64,000 bases of DNA from Cenococcum geophilum 1.58. Its lineage: Eukaryota; Ascomycota; Dothideomycetes; Gloniales; Gloniaceae. The notes beneath the pieces were generated by a model, which was not told the DNA's origin, did not search any database, and saw only the letters and a program-made list of their open reading frames with translations. The DNA is taken from positions 992,001-1,056,000 of the forward strand of contig KV748188.1 in the NCBI GenBank assembly GCA_001692895.1, written 5' to 3'. Below, one piece after another: positions 13,751-25,479 of the stretch (the stretch's first letter is position 1; the number at the start of each line of letters is the position of its first letter). The translations under genes were made by a program, and so were the position numbers.

Positions 13751-14171
13751 TGTTATAAACGCTTTAAGTATAATATTATAACTACTTAGAGAGGAGTTAG
13801 AAGAAGCTAGTTAGTTAATATAAGCACGGTCTAGGATAGAACCCGTGGAACTACGTAATAAGGAATAGTAAGTAGAGTTATGTAATGTAATCTATATAAT
13901 CTATATAATCTGTAAGATCTATAATAGAGCGAATAAAGTAGATAGAGTAGATAGAGTAACGACTTTCTTAGGAGTACGGTTATGTATTTAAGGACCCTTA
14001 GTCCCTACCTAGATAGTTCCTTCCTTATAGTAATTCTCAAAATATAATTAGAGTTAATCTATTAGGCAACTACTCCACCAGTTATTATTACATTATTGAC
14101 TTACTTGCAATACCTATATACCTAGCCTATTAACGAGTCCACCGTAGTTCCTACTATAAGGCTCCGTTACA
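13751..14171 (+). repeat. 3' LTR of A1
   Basis: About 421 bp, starting TGTTATAAACGC (TGTTACGGACGC in the C copy) and ending CCGTTACA. It carries the shared segment TAGTCCCTACCTAGATAGTT found in all LTRs of the family. The following 5 bp are ATTCC; the matching TSD would lie before the window. Confidence 0.92.
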
Positions 14172-15706
14172 ATTCCTAACAAATATAGGGGTAGTTAGTC
14201 TATAAATTGTTTCTTAAACGTATTAATTAGATTATAATATTTTTTAGGTATAAGAGGTTGGGAGTTAATATATTACTTTAGTTCTAACGCCTTCTTAATA
14301 TCTTTTAGTGTTATAGTAAAGATCTTATAGTCTTGTTTTCTTACTAATAAATAAAAGGGCGCGGCCTATACTATATAAATTTCAAGGGGTTTTAATATAT
14401 TATCTTCGCATTCTTTACCGCAATTAGTAGTTATAACTTTATTATATTAGTTTAAGGTTCGTAGTAAGGGTAATTTATATTATATTAAATTTAAATAGTT
14501 GTGTGTATATTTATAGGGCAAGTAGTATTTTAAGTAATAACTTTAGTAGTAGGTTATACGGAATTTTAGTATTTCTTTAACCTAGCTAATTAAAGGGTTG
14601 TGTTGTTTTAGCTATCTATATCTAAGTATTACCTTATAATACTTTAAGGGTGTTATAAATAGGGAAATATATTTAAGGTGTTTACCTATTTATATCTTTA
14701 TAAGAGCGTAATACGTTAGTTTGCTATATATTAAAGGCTTATTATTAAAGCCGTAAAGGCCTTAGGGCTTATTAAGTTTCTTTAAATTTAAGCGTTAAGT
14801 TTTTGCGTAGTTTATATTAATAAAGCCTATACTAGTAGCTCCACTATCTATAAGGATTTATACTTCCTTTTCTTTTTTAAGTATTTAAATTTTACCAAGT
14901 ATATTAAGGGAGTTGTGTTATATATTAGCGCTAAAAGAGCCTAAATATTTATACTCTTCTACTTCTTATTCTAAGGCGCGACTTAGCCCTAGGATAATTT
15001 ATTTTCCAAATTAACTAAAGATAAGACGCTTTATAATAACTAAGTATAATTTATAGAATAAGTATAATTTATAGAATAAGTGCGACTTAAGGACTAAGAG
15101 GAGCTATAGTGGACCTTTTTAAAAGGGTAAGTTTGGCAATCCCTTTAAATATATCCCTTTTTTCTATATCTAAAACATTCTCTATTTACGGCTTATNTTC
15201 TTTATTNNTTAGTTCNTAAGGGTNTATANNATTAAGTNGCGTTAAGGTCTATAGGGTTATATATAGGGCTTTTAGGTCTTAGAGACGGATCGCGCTTTAA
15301 GATATATATTAGTTTTATAGAGTTTTAAACGTAAGGTATAGTTAGCTTTAGGGAATAAGTCTATTTATTATATTAAAGGTCCTTATTAATTCTTTAATAT
15401 ATTATAATAAATTTGGGTAAGTCCTTTAGCAGTTCTCTACCTATTAACTATGCTCTAATTTTATCCGAAATAGCTTAATAGAGGGCAGTAACTCTAGCGG
15501 CTTTATTTTAATCTAGTATACTAATAAGGCCTAAAAATTCTAAAAACAAGCTAGTAAAGTCTTGGTTCTGTTATTATAGGTTTTTAAGTTTAGTAATAGC
15601 TATATATTTATAGCTAGCGTTATTATATATTTGTTCTAGTAAAGAGATAAAGATTTTAAAATTAATAAAGGTGCCGTTATAAAAGAATAGGTCTATAGTT
15701 TATATA
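14172..15706 (-). mobile_element. Element E, distal fragment: Ty3/gypsy pol remnant (minus)
   Basis: AT-rich, stop-filled remnant read on the minus strand. Near 14200-14400 it shows a segment typical of the protease-RT linker of fungal gypsy elements (APFYLLVRKQDYKIFTITLKDIKKALE), just ahead of where the RT would start. The RT is missing because the A1 LTR abuts at 14171. Protease and zinc-knuckle regions probably lie between 14700 and 15250. Scattered N bases occur at 15197-15239. It continues beyond the LINE insertion at 16467. Confidence 0.65.
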
Positions 15707-16451
15707 ATAATAATAATTCATTGCTTAACGTCCGATTTAGATCCCTACTGGGCCCACGCGGACTACTCCTTATTTACATATAGGGAGAAAACTCTATTTA
15801 AGAAAAATAAGAAAACCCCGTAATCCATCTCCCCGCCTTTTAGGACTTGCCTACTTAGCGCCTATAAGTCGCCTATAGTGCTCTACTACCTTACTATTTA
15901 ACCTCCTTAGGAACTACTACTGCCGTAACAAGCCTACGGACGCGCTAGTATCACAAACTTTTACTCTACTACTGTAGAGTTACTAGGGGGCACCTGCTGC
16001 TCGCCCCCTTGCCTTTTATTACCATTTCCCTTGCAACCCGGAACTAATTTAGCATATTTTAACTAATAAGCTACTAGGTAACCGCCTTAAGGCCTTTTTT
16101 TGTTAAGAGCAGTGTATTATAGTTCTCTGTGCCAGCTGCTAAGAGTATTATTTCTTAATTGGTGCGTAGGGGGCATAGCAGTATTACGTGTTTTGGTGTC
16201 TGTCTTGGCCAGCCACATTCGCATCTTAGGCTACCTACTAGGACACCTACCCAGTAAAGCTAATCTTTTAGTCCTATTATTCCTGTTCTTAAGAGTGTTG
16301 CTATTGTGTTTTCTGCCTTTGTTAGGCCTTCTTAGAGCCCTTGGGTATTTACCCCCCATGGCGTTGACCATGCTATAGCTTGGGTTTGTCTTGCCTAAGT
16401 CAGCCTCTGTACCTTCGACTCCCATTCGCCTCTCCAGCGTTGGTCTAACCA
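15707..16451 (-). mobile_element. 5'-truncated LINE (Tad-like) with 15-bp TSD
   Basis: A 745-bp copy of the 3' part of the LINE at 37640-43171 in opposite orientation. Its tail is the ATT/AAT repeat at 15707-15717. It is flanked by the 15-bp duplication TCTATAGTTTATATA at 15692-15706 and 16452-16466, so it inserted into element E by target-primed reverse transcription. The minus strand keeps an open 73-codon stretch (16231-16452) from the end of ORF2. GC content is near normal and stops are few, unlike the full-length copy, so it has been little affected by RIP. Confidence 0.9.
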
Positions 16452-16466
16452 TCTATAGTTTATATA

Positions 16467-17060
16467 GTGTCTTTACTTAAATAAGACATTCTATGGCTAA
16501 TCTTACTAGCTTTAGTAGGGTATTAGTTATAGTTTATTAAAAGTTTAAAATAGAGCTTAGTTATAAAGGGACGTAGGTTATTTTAATTTCTATTAAACAT
16601 TAGAGGGTTAGGGAGCTTTTTAGATTTTATAGTAAGTATTAGGTTTATTATAGGTATAGGTTAAGCTACCGTTACTAGTTTAGGGTTTATATTTAATAGG
16701 TTAGGTTTATATATAGTTATTTTATTTTTATTTATAGGTGTTACTATTAAGGTCTTTAACGCGAGTACTTTAGCGTTATAGAGTTCTTTATATATTGCTT
16801 TAATTAATTACTAATACTAAGCTTCTAGTATAGTTTGTTACTAGGCCAAGGTATCTATAAAGGACTATTATATTATAGTTATTTATTCCCTAACTAGGGC
16901 TATAATAGTTGTTATAGTAAATTTAAGTTTATTTGCTATTTTAAGGGTATTAGTATTTATATAACGTAATATAAAGGCGTAAAGAGACTTTAGGGAAGAT
17001 TTAAAGGAATAATATAAATTCTATCTAAATCTAAGGGTATATAGTTCTTACTAAAAACAA
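16467..17060 (-). mobile_element. Element E, proximal fragment (probable gag region)
   Basis: Continuation of the E remnant behind the LINE, AT-rich with stops in all frames. By position it should be the gag region of a minus-strand gypsy element. No clear motif was read, so the assignment rests on continuity across the TSD of the LINE. The right limit is approximate. Confidence 0.45.
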
Positions 17061-17590
17061 AACGTTGCGTAAAGAAGAGAAAGGAATAATAAGAAAATCA
17101 TATGATTAAATAGTCAGGGGCTTGGTGGTCGATGCGTGCGTATATGCGCACGCGGTCTTTGACGGACTTCGGTAATTTAATTGATCTGGCAGAATTCGGT
17201 TAAAGCGTCGGAATTCGTCTATCGAGTGTTTTACCGAGACATTCCTACTGTAACTGGGCTAGTCCTGTTATAACCACAAATACCTAATCTAAAAAGCCAC
17301 TATGCCTTATTATTAGGAGTAGGATTAATATCTATTAGGCCACTAAGTAATAGCTAACGAGAATAGGATCTAGATCCCTTAGTAGGCGTATAAGTAGGCA
17401 TAAAAACAGCGGTAGAATAATGAGGTATAGCTAGAGCAAAGACTTTTAAACGCTTAACACTAATATTAGGTCCAAACTAATACTAATAAAGCTCCTACGG
17501 CGCAAGCCTATAGTTAATAAACATCGGGAAAATATTCGCAGGCTGGGTTTCAAGTCAACTTTATTAAGCGCGTTTCGCGTAATTAATATA
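17061..17590. other. Intergenic, with a GC-normal island (possible LTR of element E)
   Basis: The stretch 17110-17280 has near-normal base composition and CpA/TpG dinucleotides, in contrast to both sides. By position it could be the 5' LTR of element E. No TG..CA ends or TSD could be fixed. From 17281 to 17590 the sequence is again RIP-like and nothing is recognised. Confidence 0.35.
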
Positions 17591-17785
17591 CAGTTAACTA
17601 ACTTGACACATTTAAATGTTAAATAACACGCAGTTGACTAACTTAACATATTTAAAAGTTAAATAATACGCAGTTAACCAACTTAACACATTTAAAAGTT
17701 AAATAATATGTAATTAACCTATAATTAACCAACTTAATATATTTAAAAGTTAAATAATACGCAGTTAACTAACTTATACATTCCT
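17591..17785. repeat. 40-bp tandem repeat array, about 5 units
   Basis: Units of about 40 bp containing CAGTTAACTAACTTAACACA followed by TTTAAAAGTTAAATAATACG start near 17591, 17631, 17671, 17722 and 17762. The third unit carries an extra 12-13 bp and the last is cut. Units differ mostly by C/T and G/A changes. Confidence 0.85.
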
Positions 17786-17850
17786 TAATATGCAATTAAG
17801 GTAATATAATATATTATTTTTAAGTTATATGCTAATTGCAAGAGGCTCTG

Positions 17851-18012
17851 TATAAAGCTCTACACGAAGGTCTACACGAAGTTCTACACGAAGCTCTGCA
17901 CGAGGCTCTGCACGAAGCTCTACACGAAGCTCTACACGAAGCTCTACGTACAGAGGCTCTGCACGAGGCTCAGCGCGAAGCTCTGCGTACGGAGGCTCTA
18001 CACGAAGCTCTA
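17851..18012. repeat. 12-bp minisatellite (GAAGCTCTACAC)n
   Basis: About 13 units of GAAGCTCTACAC and variants, some interrupted by GTACGGAG. Because 12 is a multiple of three, frames stay open on both strands: HEAL repeats on plus (17836-18099) and ELRVELRAEP-type repeats on minus (17825-18061). These are not evidence for a gene. Confidence 0.9.
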
Positions 18013-18099
18013 CATCGGGTCCCCGCACGTGCCTCTGCCAAGTTACCCCCTTTGCAGCCACCTTATTTTTTACCCTTCCTTACATCCTCCCTACCTTAG

Positions 18100-18505
18100 G
18101 AGGCACTGGAACGGCAGCCAGCAGAGGACCGTCGCCAGAACCAGACGACCGTCGTTAGAACCAGANGACCGTCGCCAGAACCAGACGACCGTTGCCAGAA
18201 CCAGACGACGAACGACCAGCCAGCAAACACCACAAACGATTCAATCAATTGATTGATCGAATTGAACCAGAGCTTTAATATCGGCCCGTCACTAAATCGA
18301 ATCAAGACCTCCTAGGGAGGCACCCCAGACGACTACCGTTCGAATGTACAGCCAGCGAACGGCCATAGAGAACGATTCGAATCAATAAGAGCCTTCGATC
18401 AGGCCTACTCCTCCCCCGAATTGAACCAGACACTGACGCAGGCAGGCAGGCAGGCAGGCAGGTAGGTAGGTAGGTAGGTAGGCAGACAGGTAGGTAGGTA
18501 GGCAG
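18100..18505. repeat. Duplicated block, copy 1, with 20-bp and (CAGG/TAGG)n arrays
   Basis: Starts with about four 20-bp units GACCGTCGCCAGAACCAGAC (about 18127-18206), then about 220 bp of unique sequence including AATCAATTGATTGATCGAATT, and ends in a tetranucleotide array (GCAG then GTAG, about 18435-18505). Base composition is near normal. One N lies at 18166. A related copy follows directly. Confidence 0.85.
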
Positions 18506-18960
18506 GTAGGAGAGAACCGTCGCCAGAACTAGACGACCGTCGCCAGAGCTAGACGACCGTTACCAAAACCAGACGATGACCGTTCGAACAACTAGCCAGC
18601 GAATACTACGAACGGTTTAATTAATCGATTAATCGAATTAAACCAGAGCTTTAATATTGGCCCGTTACTAAATTAAATTAAGGCCTCCTAGGGAAGCACC
18701 CTAGACGACTACCGTTTAAATATATAGCCAGCGAACGATTTAAATAAAGTAGAGCCTTTAATTGGGCCGACTTCTCCCCTAAATTTAAATTTAATACTAA
18801 TATAGGTAGGTAGGCAAGCAGGTAGATAAGTAGGTAGGTAAGTAGGTAGGTAGATAGATAGGTAGGCAGGTAGGCAGGTAGGTAGGTAGATAGGTAAGTA
18901 GGTAGGTAGGTAGGCAGGTAGATAAGTTAGTAGGTAGATAGGTAGAAGAAAACCATCGCT
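18506..18960. repeat. Duplicated block, copy 2, RIP-altered
   Basis: Same order as copy 1: three 20-bp units (about 18512-18575), the unique part, then a longer tetranucleotide array (18805-18950). Many C-to-T and G-to-A changes separate it from copy 1, for example TTCGAATGTACAGCCAGCGA is TTTAAATATATAGCCAGCGA here. Confidence 0.85.
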
Positions 18961-21180
18961 ATATTATATTAAATTATCTAAAATAATAATTTACCTTATT
19001 AACCTTATAAACGGCTTTAAAGTAGCCTTTATTATCTAAAATTATAAGTTATATAGATTGCGCAGGTTGTGTAGGCTATACGTAGGCTACGCGCAGGCTG
19101 CGTGTTAAATGAACTCGACATAGGCTGGTTTGTTAAGTTGGTTAATGCCCTTAATGGCCCGCCAACGACGCCAACTTCTAGCAGCTGAGGTCATTTATAA
19201 GGGACAATATTTTGCCGATGAAGATATGCTTAAGCCTAGAATAAACAGAGATATTAGCTAGCTAGTATAGTCCAAAACTACTAAGATCTTGCTACGGTAA
19301 CTACTAGTTACCTATCTGCTAGGTGCCTAAAGGGTAGCCTACCTAATAGCGTATTATATTATACTCTTTTAAAACTTAACGCGTATACGCGAACTCCTTT
19401 TTATTACCTCTATCCTATACCCTATCCTTAGTATACTAACCTTACTCTTATATTAGGTGTTACTAACTAGCTTACTAAGAATTATAAGCGGTGTAAATAG
19501 CTATAGTATAGTCTTAAATTTAACTAGGATATTTAGTATTGGCGCTAGAATAAGACAAAGCCTAAGCAATATAGTAATTAAGGATATTAAAGGATTATCG
19601 CCACTTAGGCCCAGGCTATTAAAGCTTAAAGTTAGCAATAGAAATCTATTAAGGATAGAAAAGCTTACCTTAATGCAACTGTCGCTCTTAGTACGCATAT
19701 ATTAATTATAAGAACTAAAGGTATTAGATCTAATATAGTATGTCTTATTATAAGCCTCCAAAATCCTATTATTAGATTTTTGGTCTTTTAAAGACATATA
19801 GGTAAAATTATTTAGGTAGGACCAGTACTAGTTGCGGGTTAGCGGGGGTTAGGGTTTTATATATAAAGGTAGGGCCAGAATACGCTATAGAATTTACTTA
19901 AAAGAGCAGTTAGCAGGAGAATAAAGAGGCATATTAAATTAATAATAAAAAAGAAGAAAATCTTAATAATATATTAAAGATACGTCTAAATTAGACGAAG
20001 GTTAATAATGGGAAGTAAGGTATTAAGAAAAAGGATTAAGCTTAATAAGCAAGGTATCTTTATACTTTACCTTCTAATACCCTTTTAGTAAATAGCCGCA
20101 ACCTTACTAATATAACTCCGTTATAATAGTGTTATTTAAAAGGAAGGAAACACGAGCATGTATTATCTAACTATTACTTCCTTATAAAAAACTAAGTACG
20201 CGGCCAGGGGAAGGCAATTAAGATATTAATTAAAGACATATATAGGTTAAATTATACCTAAAACAATACTATAGTATTAAAGAATAACGTTATAGATGTT
20301 CTTAACAACCATATAATAGCTATAGGTGCTATTACAAAGTATCCTCCTATTTATTAGGTAGTAGAGCTACGCCAAATATACGGTATAGGACTATTAGATT
20401 TAAAAGCACACACACTAAATCTTAGGAGATAAGTCTCCTTAATTAATTAATTAATACCTTAACCGTATTTAATAGCCTAAAGGCAGATATAGGAATAATA
20501 TATTAGTAACGCAGAGGATTATATAAAACAATTATAGATTATAAATTATATCTTAATAGTTAAAGATAACGGCAAGCTAAGGCTCTATACGTTAAATTTT
20601 ACATTAAAAGGTTTTATAGAACTATACTAGAATACTAAATTGCCTATAATACTCGTAATTAATTATAAACTGGTATAAAGGCTTAGAAGTAGAGTTGTAT
20701 AAAAATCCCTATATTAGCCTAGGTAGTTACTAGTATACTTTTAATAGGCTTCTAATAGGTCTCCTAGCAATCCTTACATCTTTTCTTTAGTTATATTTTT
20801 TCCTTATTAAGGGTTTTTAGGAGTTTAAAGTAGGGGTTAGATAGATAGATAATATATAATAGTATACTAATATCTCTTTAAACCCCTTCCGGGACGAGCC
20901 CTTATAATCTCCCTATTATAAGGTAATGGCGATTAGGGGCTAACTATAAGAAGGGGGGGGCCAATATAAGGGATATTATTGCGGACACCTTAGGTTGCCC
21001 CTAGGACAACCCCTAAACGCCCCTTAGATAATTACTAGTTACGTATTAAAGGCACATGCCTATAGTATATAGTCTCTACAATTTTAGAAGCCTTACCTTT
21101 TTAAGGATTTGTCTCTCTTACTAATCTATCCTATTTTACAATTATGTCCTTATAGCCCCCTATCTACAAAGTCCCCTTAT
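18961..21180. other. Unassigned AT-rich repeat-like sequence
   Basis: About 2.2 kb with RIP-like composition. One open stretch of 82 codons (19457-19705, plus) has no recognised motif. A short GC-rich part at about 19060-19200 contains repeated GTAGGC/GCAGGCT motifs. No LTR pair, terminal repeat, RT or transposase motif was found. It probably consists of older transposon remnants. Confidence 0.4.
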
Positions 21181-21571
21181 AGGATATTACTAAAATCTAT
21201 ATTAAGGAAGTATTTATAAAATATAAAGCACTAAATAAAATTATATTAGATAGAGATCTAACATTTATAGCAGCGTTTTAGGAAGGATTTTTTAGCAGAA
21301 TAAGGGGTTTAAGTAGTAACTTCTACCGTATATTATCTATAGACAGATAAATAAATAGAAAGATTAAATTAGATACTAGAGTAGTATTTAAGATACTATA
21401 TTAATTATATATAGAATAATTAGGTATTATTATTACTAGCTATATAGTTTATATATAATATAACACCATAGAAAGGTACAGAGATATTACTATTTTATAT
21501 AAATTATAGATATAAGCCTAGAATATTATTATTACTATAATAAGTAAAGAAAATAAGTAATATAGTAAAGT
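21181..21571 (+). mobile_element. A2 fragment: integrase core of an A-family chromovirus
   Basis: Aligns with A1 from about 5774 to 6150 (integrase core, DRDL motif followed by the YYLQTD-like region), RIP-altered. The 5' part of A2 is missing before about 21181. The right side is cut by element B, whose TSD AAAGT is at 21567-21571. A2 resumes at 36451. Confidence 0.85.
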
Positions 21572-21796
21572 TATAAGGTAAGGATGTAGATAGGGAGTCC
21601 AATAATTAAATAATAGGGTATATTATATAGACAGACAAATCCTTAAGGGAAAAGGAGGAGTCTATGTGCGAGGTAAGAAAGGGTTTTCCCTAGGCACGTA
21701 TAGCGCACGTACCTCACGGGCGAGTCACCCCTGGGTTGCCCTAGGGTCGCCTATACCTTACGGCTATATAACTATCTACTTAGGTTTTACCTAACA
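21572..21796 (-). repeat. 3' LTR of element B
   Basis: 225 bp, TATAAGGTAAGG to TTACCTAACA. The first bases were probably TGTA before RIP. The E-box hairpin intact in the other LTR is mutated here (CACGTA twice). Confidence 0.92.
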
Positions 21797-22160
21797 ATGC
21801 CCCCCTCTTTAAAAGGATTGTCCCCGATCCTTTATATACTTAAGCCTTAATAAAACCCTATAAAAAACCTTAATAAGGAAAAAATTTGGAGGGGAAAGAG
21901 CGTCTTAATTTTGCGTATAGAGAGATAGGTAGTACACATACGCGGCGTAAGGATGTTAAGGAACTTTAACCGGCGGTTAAAGTTGTCTAATTAGTTAGAT
22001 TTACCTTACTAAGACTCCCCCACATTTAACCAAGCTAATAGGGATTTTCTATCCCCGGGATAGAAAATCCTAATTAGTCTGTTTAGGGCTCGCCTAAATT
22101 TATTAGACCATTAAAAATATTCTAAAAGCTCGCTTATATTGGCAGGTTGCTAGTACCTCG

Positions 22161-22410
22161 TAGGTAGGTTATAGGTTATTTATATACAGCCAGATTTATA
22201 GACGGTAAGGCTATATACCTATTAAATCCGCCGCTAACCCTGCTTTTAGCCTTGCGCTATACTGGCATAGCGCCGTATATACTTCGCAGGTAGGTTATAG
22301 GTTACTTATATACGGCCAGATTTATAGACGGTAAGGCTATATGCCTATTAAATCCGCCGCTAACCTATGCTTTAGCCTTACGCGTTATCTGCATAGCATA
22401 TACGTGGAAT
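22161..22410. repeat. Tandem duplication of about 126 bp in the 3' part of element B
   Basis: Two adjacent copies, 22161-22286 and from 22287, share AGGTAGGTTATAGGTTA, CCAGATTTATAGACGGTAAG and ATTAAATCCGCCGCTAACC. They lie between the chromodomain and the 3' LTR of B, in a stretch with no pol motif. Confidence 0.85.
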
Positions 22411-22904
22411 AGTATATAAGCTATTAGTACAGGTTACTACTAGCGGGTTACTAGCAGGTTATAGACCCCGGTTAAATAGACCCTAGTTATAAATAGGCCT
22501 ATTCTTTAACATAAACAATCTGCTAAGCTGGTATAGAGTAACGGACTAGGTTTAGGAAGGGTGCTTTCTAAATCAAGCTTTGTTGCCGGCGTGCGTTATA
22601 GCCTCGCCTATAAGTCGCCTGCGAGTCACCGGTATAGCCAGGTTGCGTCAAAGTATGGCTTATATAGGATATTAATAAATCACGCTTCACCCTATATATA
22701 TGCCGCAGTTCTTACTACAAGCGTTAACTTATTCTTTAATCCCTTAGGATATCCTCTACTCCGCTTTTATATAGGTTATATTTCAGCAGCAGCACTTACT
22801 TTTCGCCTACGCTTCGGCTGCGAGGCTAGGGTGTTCCGCTTACGGTACTCATCCAGTAGTTATTAACAATTTTTAAGTTCTGTCTTATATTTCTCTTTAT
22901 TATA

Positions 22905-23010
22905 CTTATTCGGCCATCCTAGCCATTTAATGAGGTACTATGGTTGTCTAATACAATCCTAGTAGGCGACGATTGCTTCTACTTCCTAGCTGCCTTCCTT
23001 AAGCTCTTCC
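22905..23010 (-). pseudogene. Chromodomain of element B
   Basis: Minus-strand reading gives S-[stop]-EVEAIVAY-[stop]-DCIRQP-[stop]-YLIKWLGWPNKYN, a chromodomain with the aromatic YLIKWLGW core. The stops replace W or Q codons. It closes the integrase C-terminus. Confidence 0.75.
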
Positions 23011-25479
23011 ACTGCTAGGGGTTAAAACCTAGGGCGTAACCTATAAGGCTCTAGTAAGGAGATATAAAAACCCAAGTAAAGCCGCGCTATAGTAGGTGGG
23101 AGCTCTAGCTTATATACTTACTGCCCTATATACTCTAGGATCTGAAACGGTCCCATAAACTTACAGTTAAGCTTTTTATAGGGACGTTTCGTGCGGATAT
23201 TCTTAGAGGAGAGCAGGACTCGTTTACCGACGGCGAAGTGCTTGGCTAGGTAGTGACGATTATAGTATTTTACCTAAAGCTTTTAAGCGTATATTATTAA
23301 CGCTGCCGCTGCCTTATATATAAGGCGCAGGCGTTATAAATACGTCTCTGCAAGTTTAATATTTGTTAACTTAGACCCCTCCCTACCTTACTAGGCGTCT
23401 TAGACGCTATCTAGGACTCCGTCTAAAACGTTTAGCAGCTAGCTATAGGTAAGCTTAATAGGGGAACGCTTTATTATAGTATAGACCTTAGAGTTATAGG
23501 CGAAGGCTACTTCGTTAAGTAGGGAGGCCTAATTAGACTATTCCTAGTTTGTAAATATACGCAGGTATACCTTAAGCTCCTAGTTTTAACGCTCCGTCTA
23601 ACTATCTATCTATAGGTAGAATGCGGTACTAAGTTTACGTTAAACGCGGAGATAGTAGTATATGGTGCTTTAGTACTCACTTATAAATATACTACCCCTA
23701 TTAAAGATAATATTATTTAGAGGCCCTATTTATATAAAGACTCTAAATAGGAGTTCTGTAAGTTATGTAGCATTAATTATCTTACGCACTAGATAGTAGC
23801 GCACTAGCTTTATAAAACGGTCTATAAGAATAAGGGCGGAGTTACGCTCTACGCTATTAGGAGTTATAGACTTAGGAAGATCTATAATAAAGTTAAGTAA
23901 ATAATATCGCTAGGCTTAGGTAAGGACTTAGAGAGGCTGCAGCTCGCCATAGGGTTTATAGCGGCGCGATTTAGAGTATTAGCAGGTATTATAGTTATCT
24001 AGGTATTCGCGGAGGTCCTTAGTAAGGCCGTTCTAAGCGTACTTCCACATAATTACCTTAAAGGTATAGTTAAAACTATAATGGCCGCCTATAGGATTGT
24101 CATGATTCCGCTTAAGGATCTCCTATTATAGTAGTATATAATTTAGCACCTAGACCTTATTATTTTACCTTAGGAGTCCTTAATTATTAAGGGTATAGTC
24201 CTTATTACTAATAGGAACCTGTTCCTAGGTTAACTAATTATATATAGAGCGTATAAAGGCGTCCCTTTTTTATACTCTATAAATAAAATTAACTAGTGAC
24301 TTAGGGGGTTATTCTATAAACGCCGTTTCGGCTAAAGTAGCTACTACTACTTCTTGCCATAGCACGAGACTCTATATAAAGTTGGTACTAGCAAAGTAAC
24401 GTATAATACGTAAGTAACTCGCTAGGTTATTGCGGGGGACTATAGCCTAGGCTAAGGGGTCTTCCCTAGGATTAAGCGCTATTAGGCCGGTTGAAGTAGT
24501 CTTAAAGAGAATAGTAGGACGCTTTGGTCCGCTGGCGCCAAGTTTATAAAAGTCGCTCGCATACTACACGTATGCTACTTGCTGGTATAGTATAGTAGCA
24601 CTAGGGCCGCCCATAAGGCCTATAACCCGCAACTTTTACTATAATATAGGCAGTATAGTATTAAGGAGTGTCCTCTTACTACTATCTTTAAAGCCTTTAG
24701 TATAATCCAGGCGCTAGGATAGTATATTAGTAGAATTTATCTTACCTGGCTTATATTTAATCTTAAAATTAAACTTAGCTAGTTTTTTAGTATACTGGGC
24801 CTAGCGAGCAGATAAGCTCTTAGTGGTTATAAAGTATTAGAGATTATTATAATCGCAAGGCACGCGCGTTATATGCGCGGCATATTTAAGGTAATAGCGC
24901 CACGTCTTAAAGTATTGTACTATAGCGAGTAGTTCTTTATTATATGTATTATATTATACTTCTAGGCTAGTAAGCTTCTAACTGCAATAAGCAATCGGGT
25001 GCTAGTAGAGTTAATCTCCCTGCCCTAAAGGCTGTAGAAGTATACCACTATAGGTATAGTTAGAAGCGTTAGTAATTACTATTAGGGGTAAATTAGGGTT
25101 AAAGTGGCGAAGTAAAGGAGCCTATATAAACGCAGCGCGTAGCTTATAGAACGCCTACTACGCGTTATCGGGCCAGGACCAGAGTTAATACTATTTAGTA
25201 GGCCCTTTTAACTTATACTTTCTCTTCTTCTCCCTATCTAATATTGGGTTGCGATGTGCCTATGTAAGATATATATGTAGGGGGTATGCGGTATCTAAGT
25301 AGTTCTAGATAAATCGCCTATAGAAGTTAGTAAAGCTAAGGAAGACCTAGATATCCCTATAGGACTTAGGCTTAGGCTATTCCTTAATAGCTTTTATATA
25401 GTTAGGGTCTATTATAATACCCCTAGGGGTAATAATAAAGCCTAGGAACTTAACGTTCTTAGTATAAAAGATGCATTTT

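Noticed and set aside
16100..16378. 92-codon plus-strand frame, Leu-rich, membrane-like
   Set aside because: Antisense to the LINE ORF2 tail; the same frame recurs at 42500-42682 in the other LINE copy in opposite orientation.
17591..17785. Regular 40-bp repeats resembling a CRISPR array
   Set aside because: Head-to-tail units with no unique spacers, in a eukaryotic genome; ordinary tandem repeat.
17836..18099. Open frame of HEAL repeats on plus and matching frame on minus
   Set aside because: Direct product of a 12-bp minisatellite, which keeps all in-phase frames open; no non-repeat domain.
19457..19705. 82-codon frame in unassigned repeat DNA
   Set aside because: AT-rich, overlapping frame on the other strand, no motif; chance open stretch in RIP-altered sequence.
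22561..22866. 101-codon frame on plus
   Set aside because: Lies antisense in the 3' non-coding part of element B, no motif.
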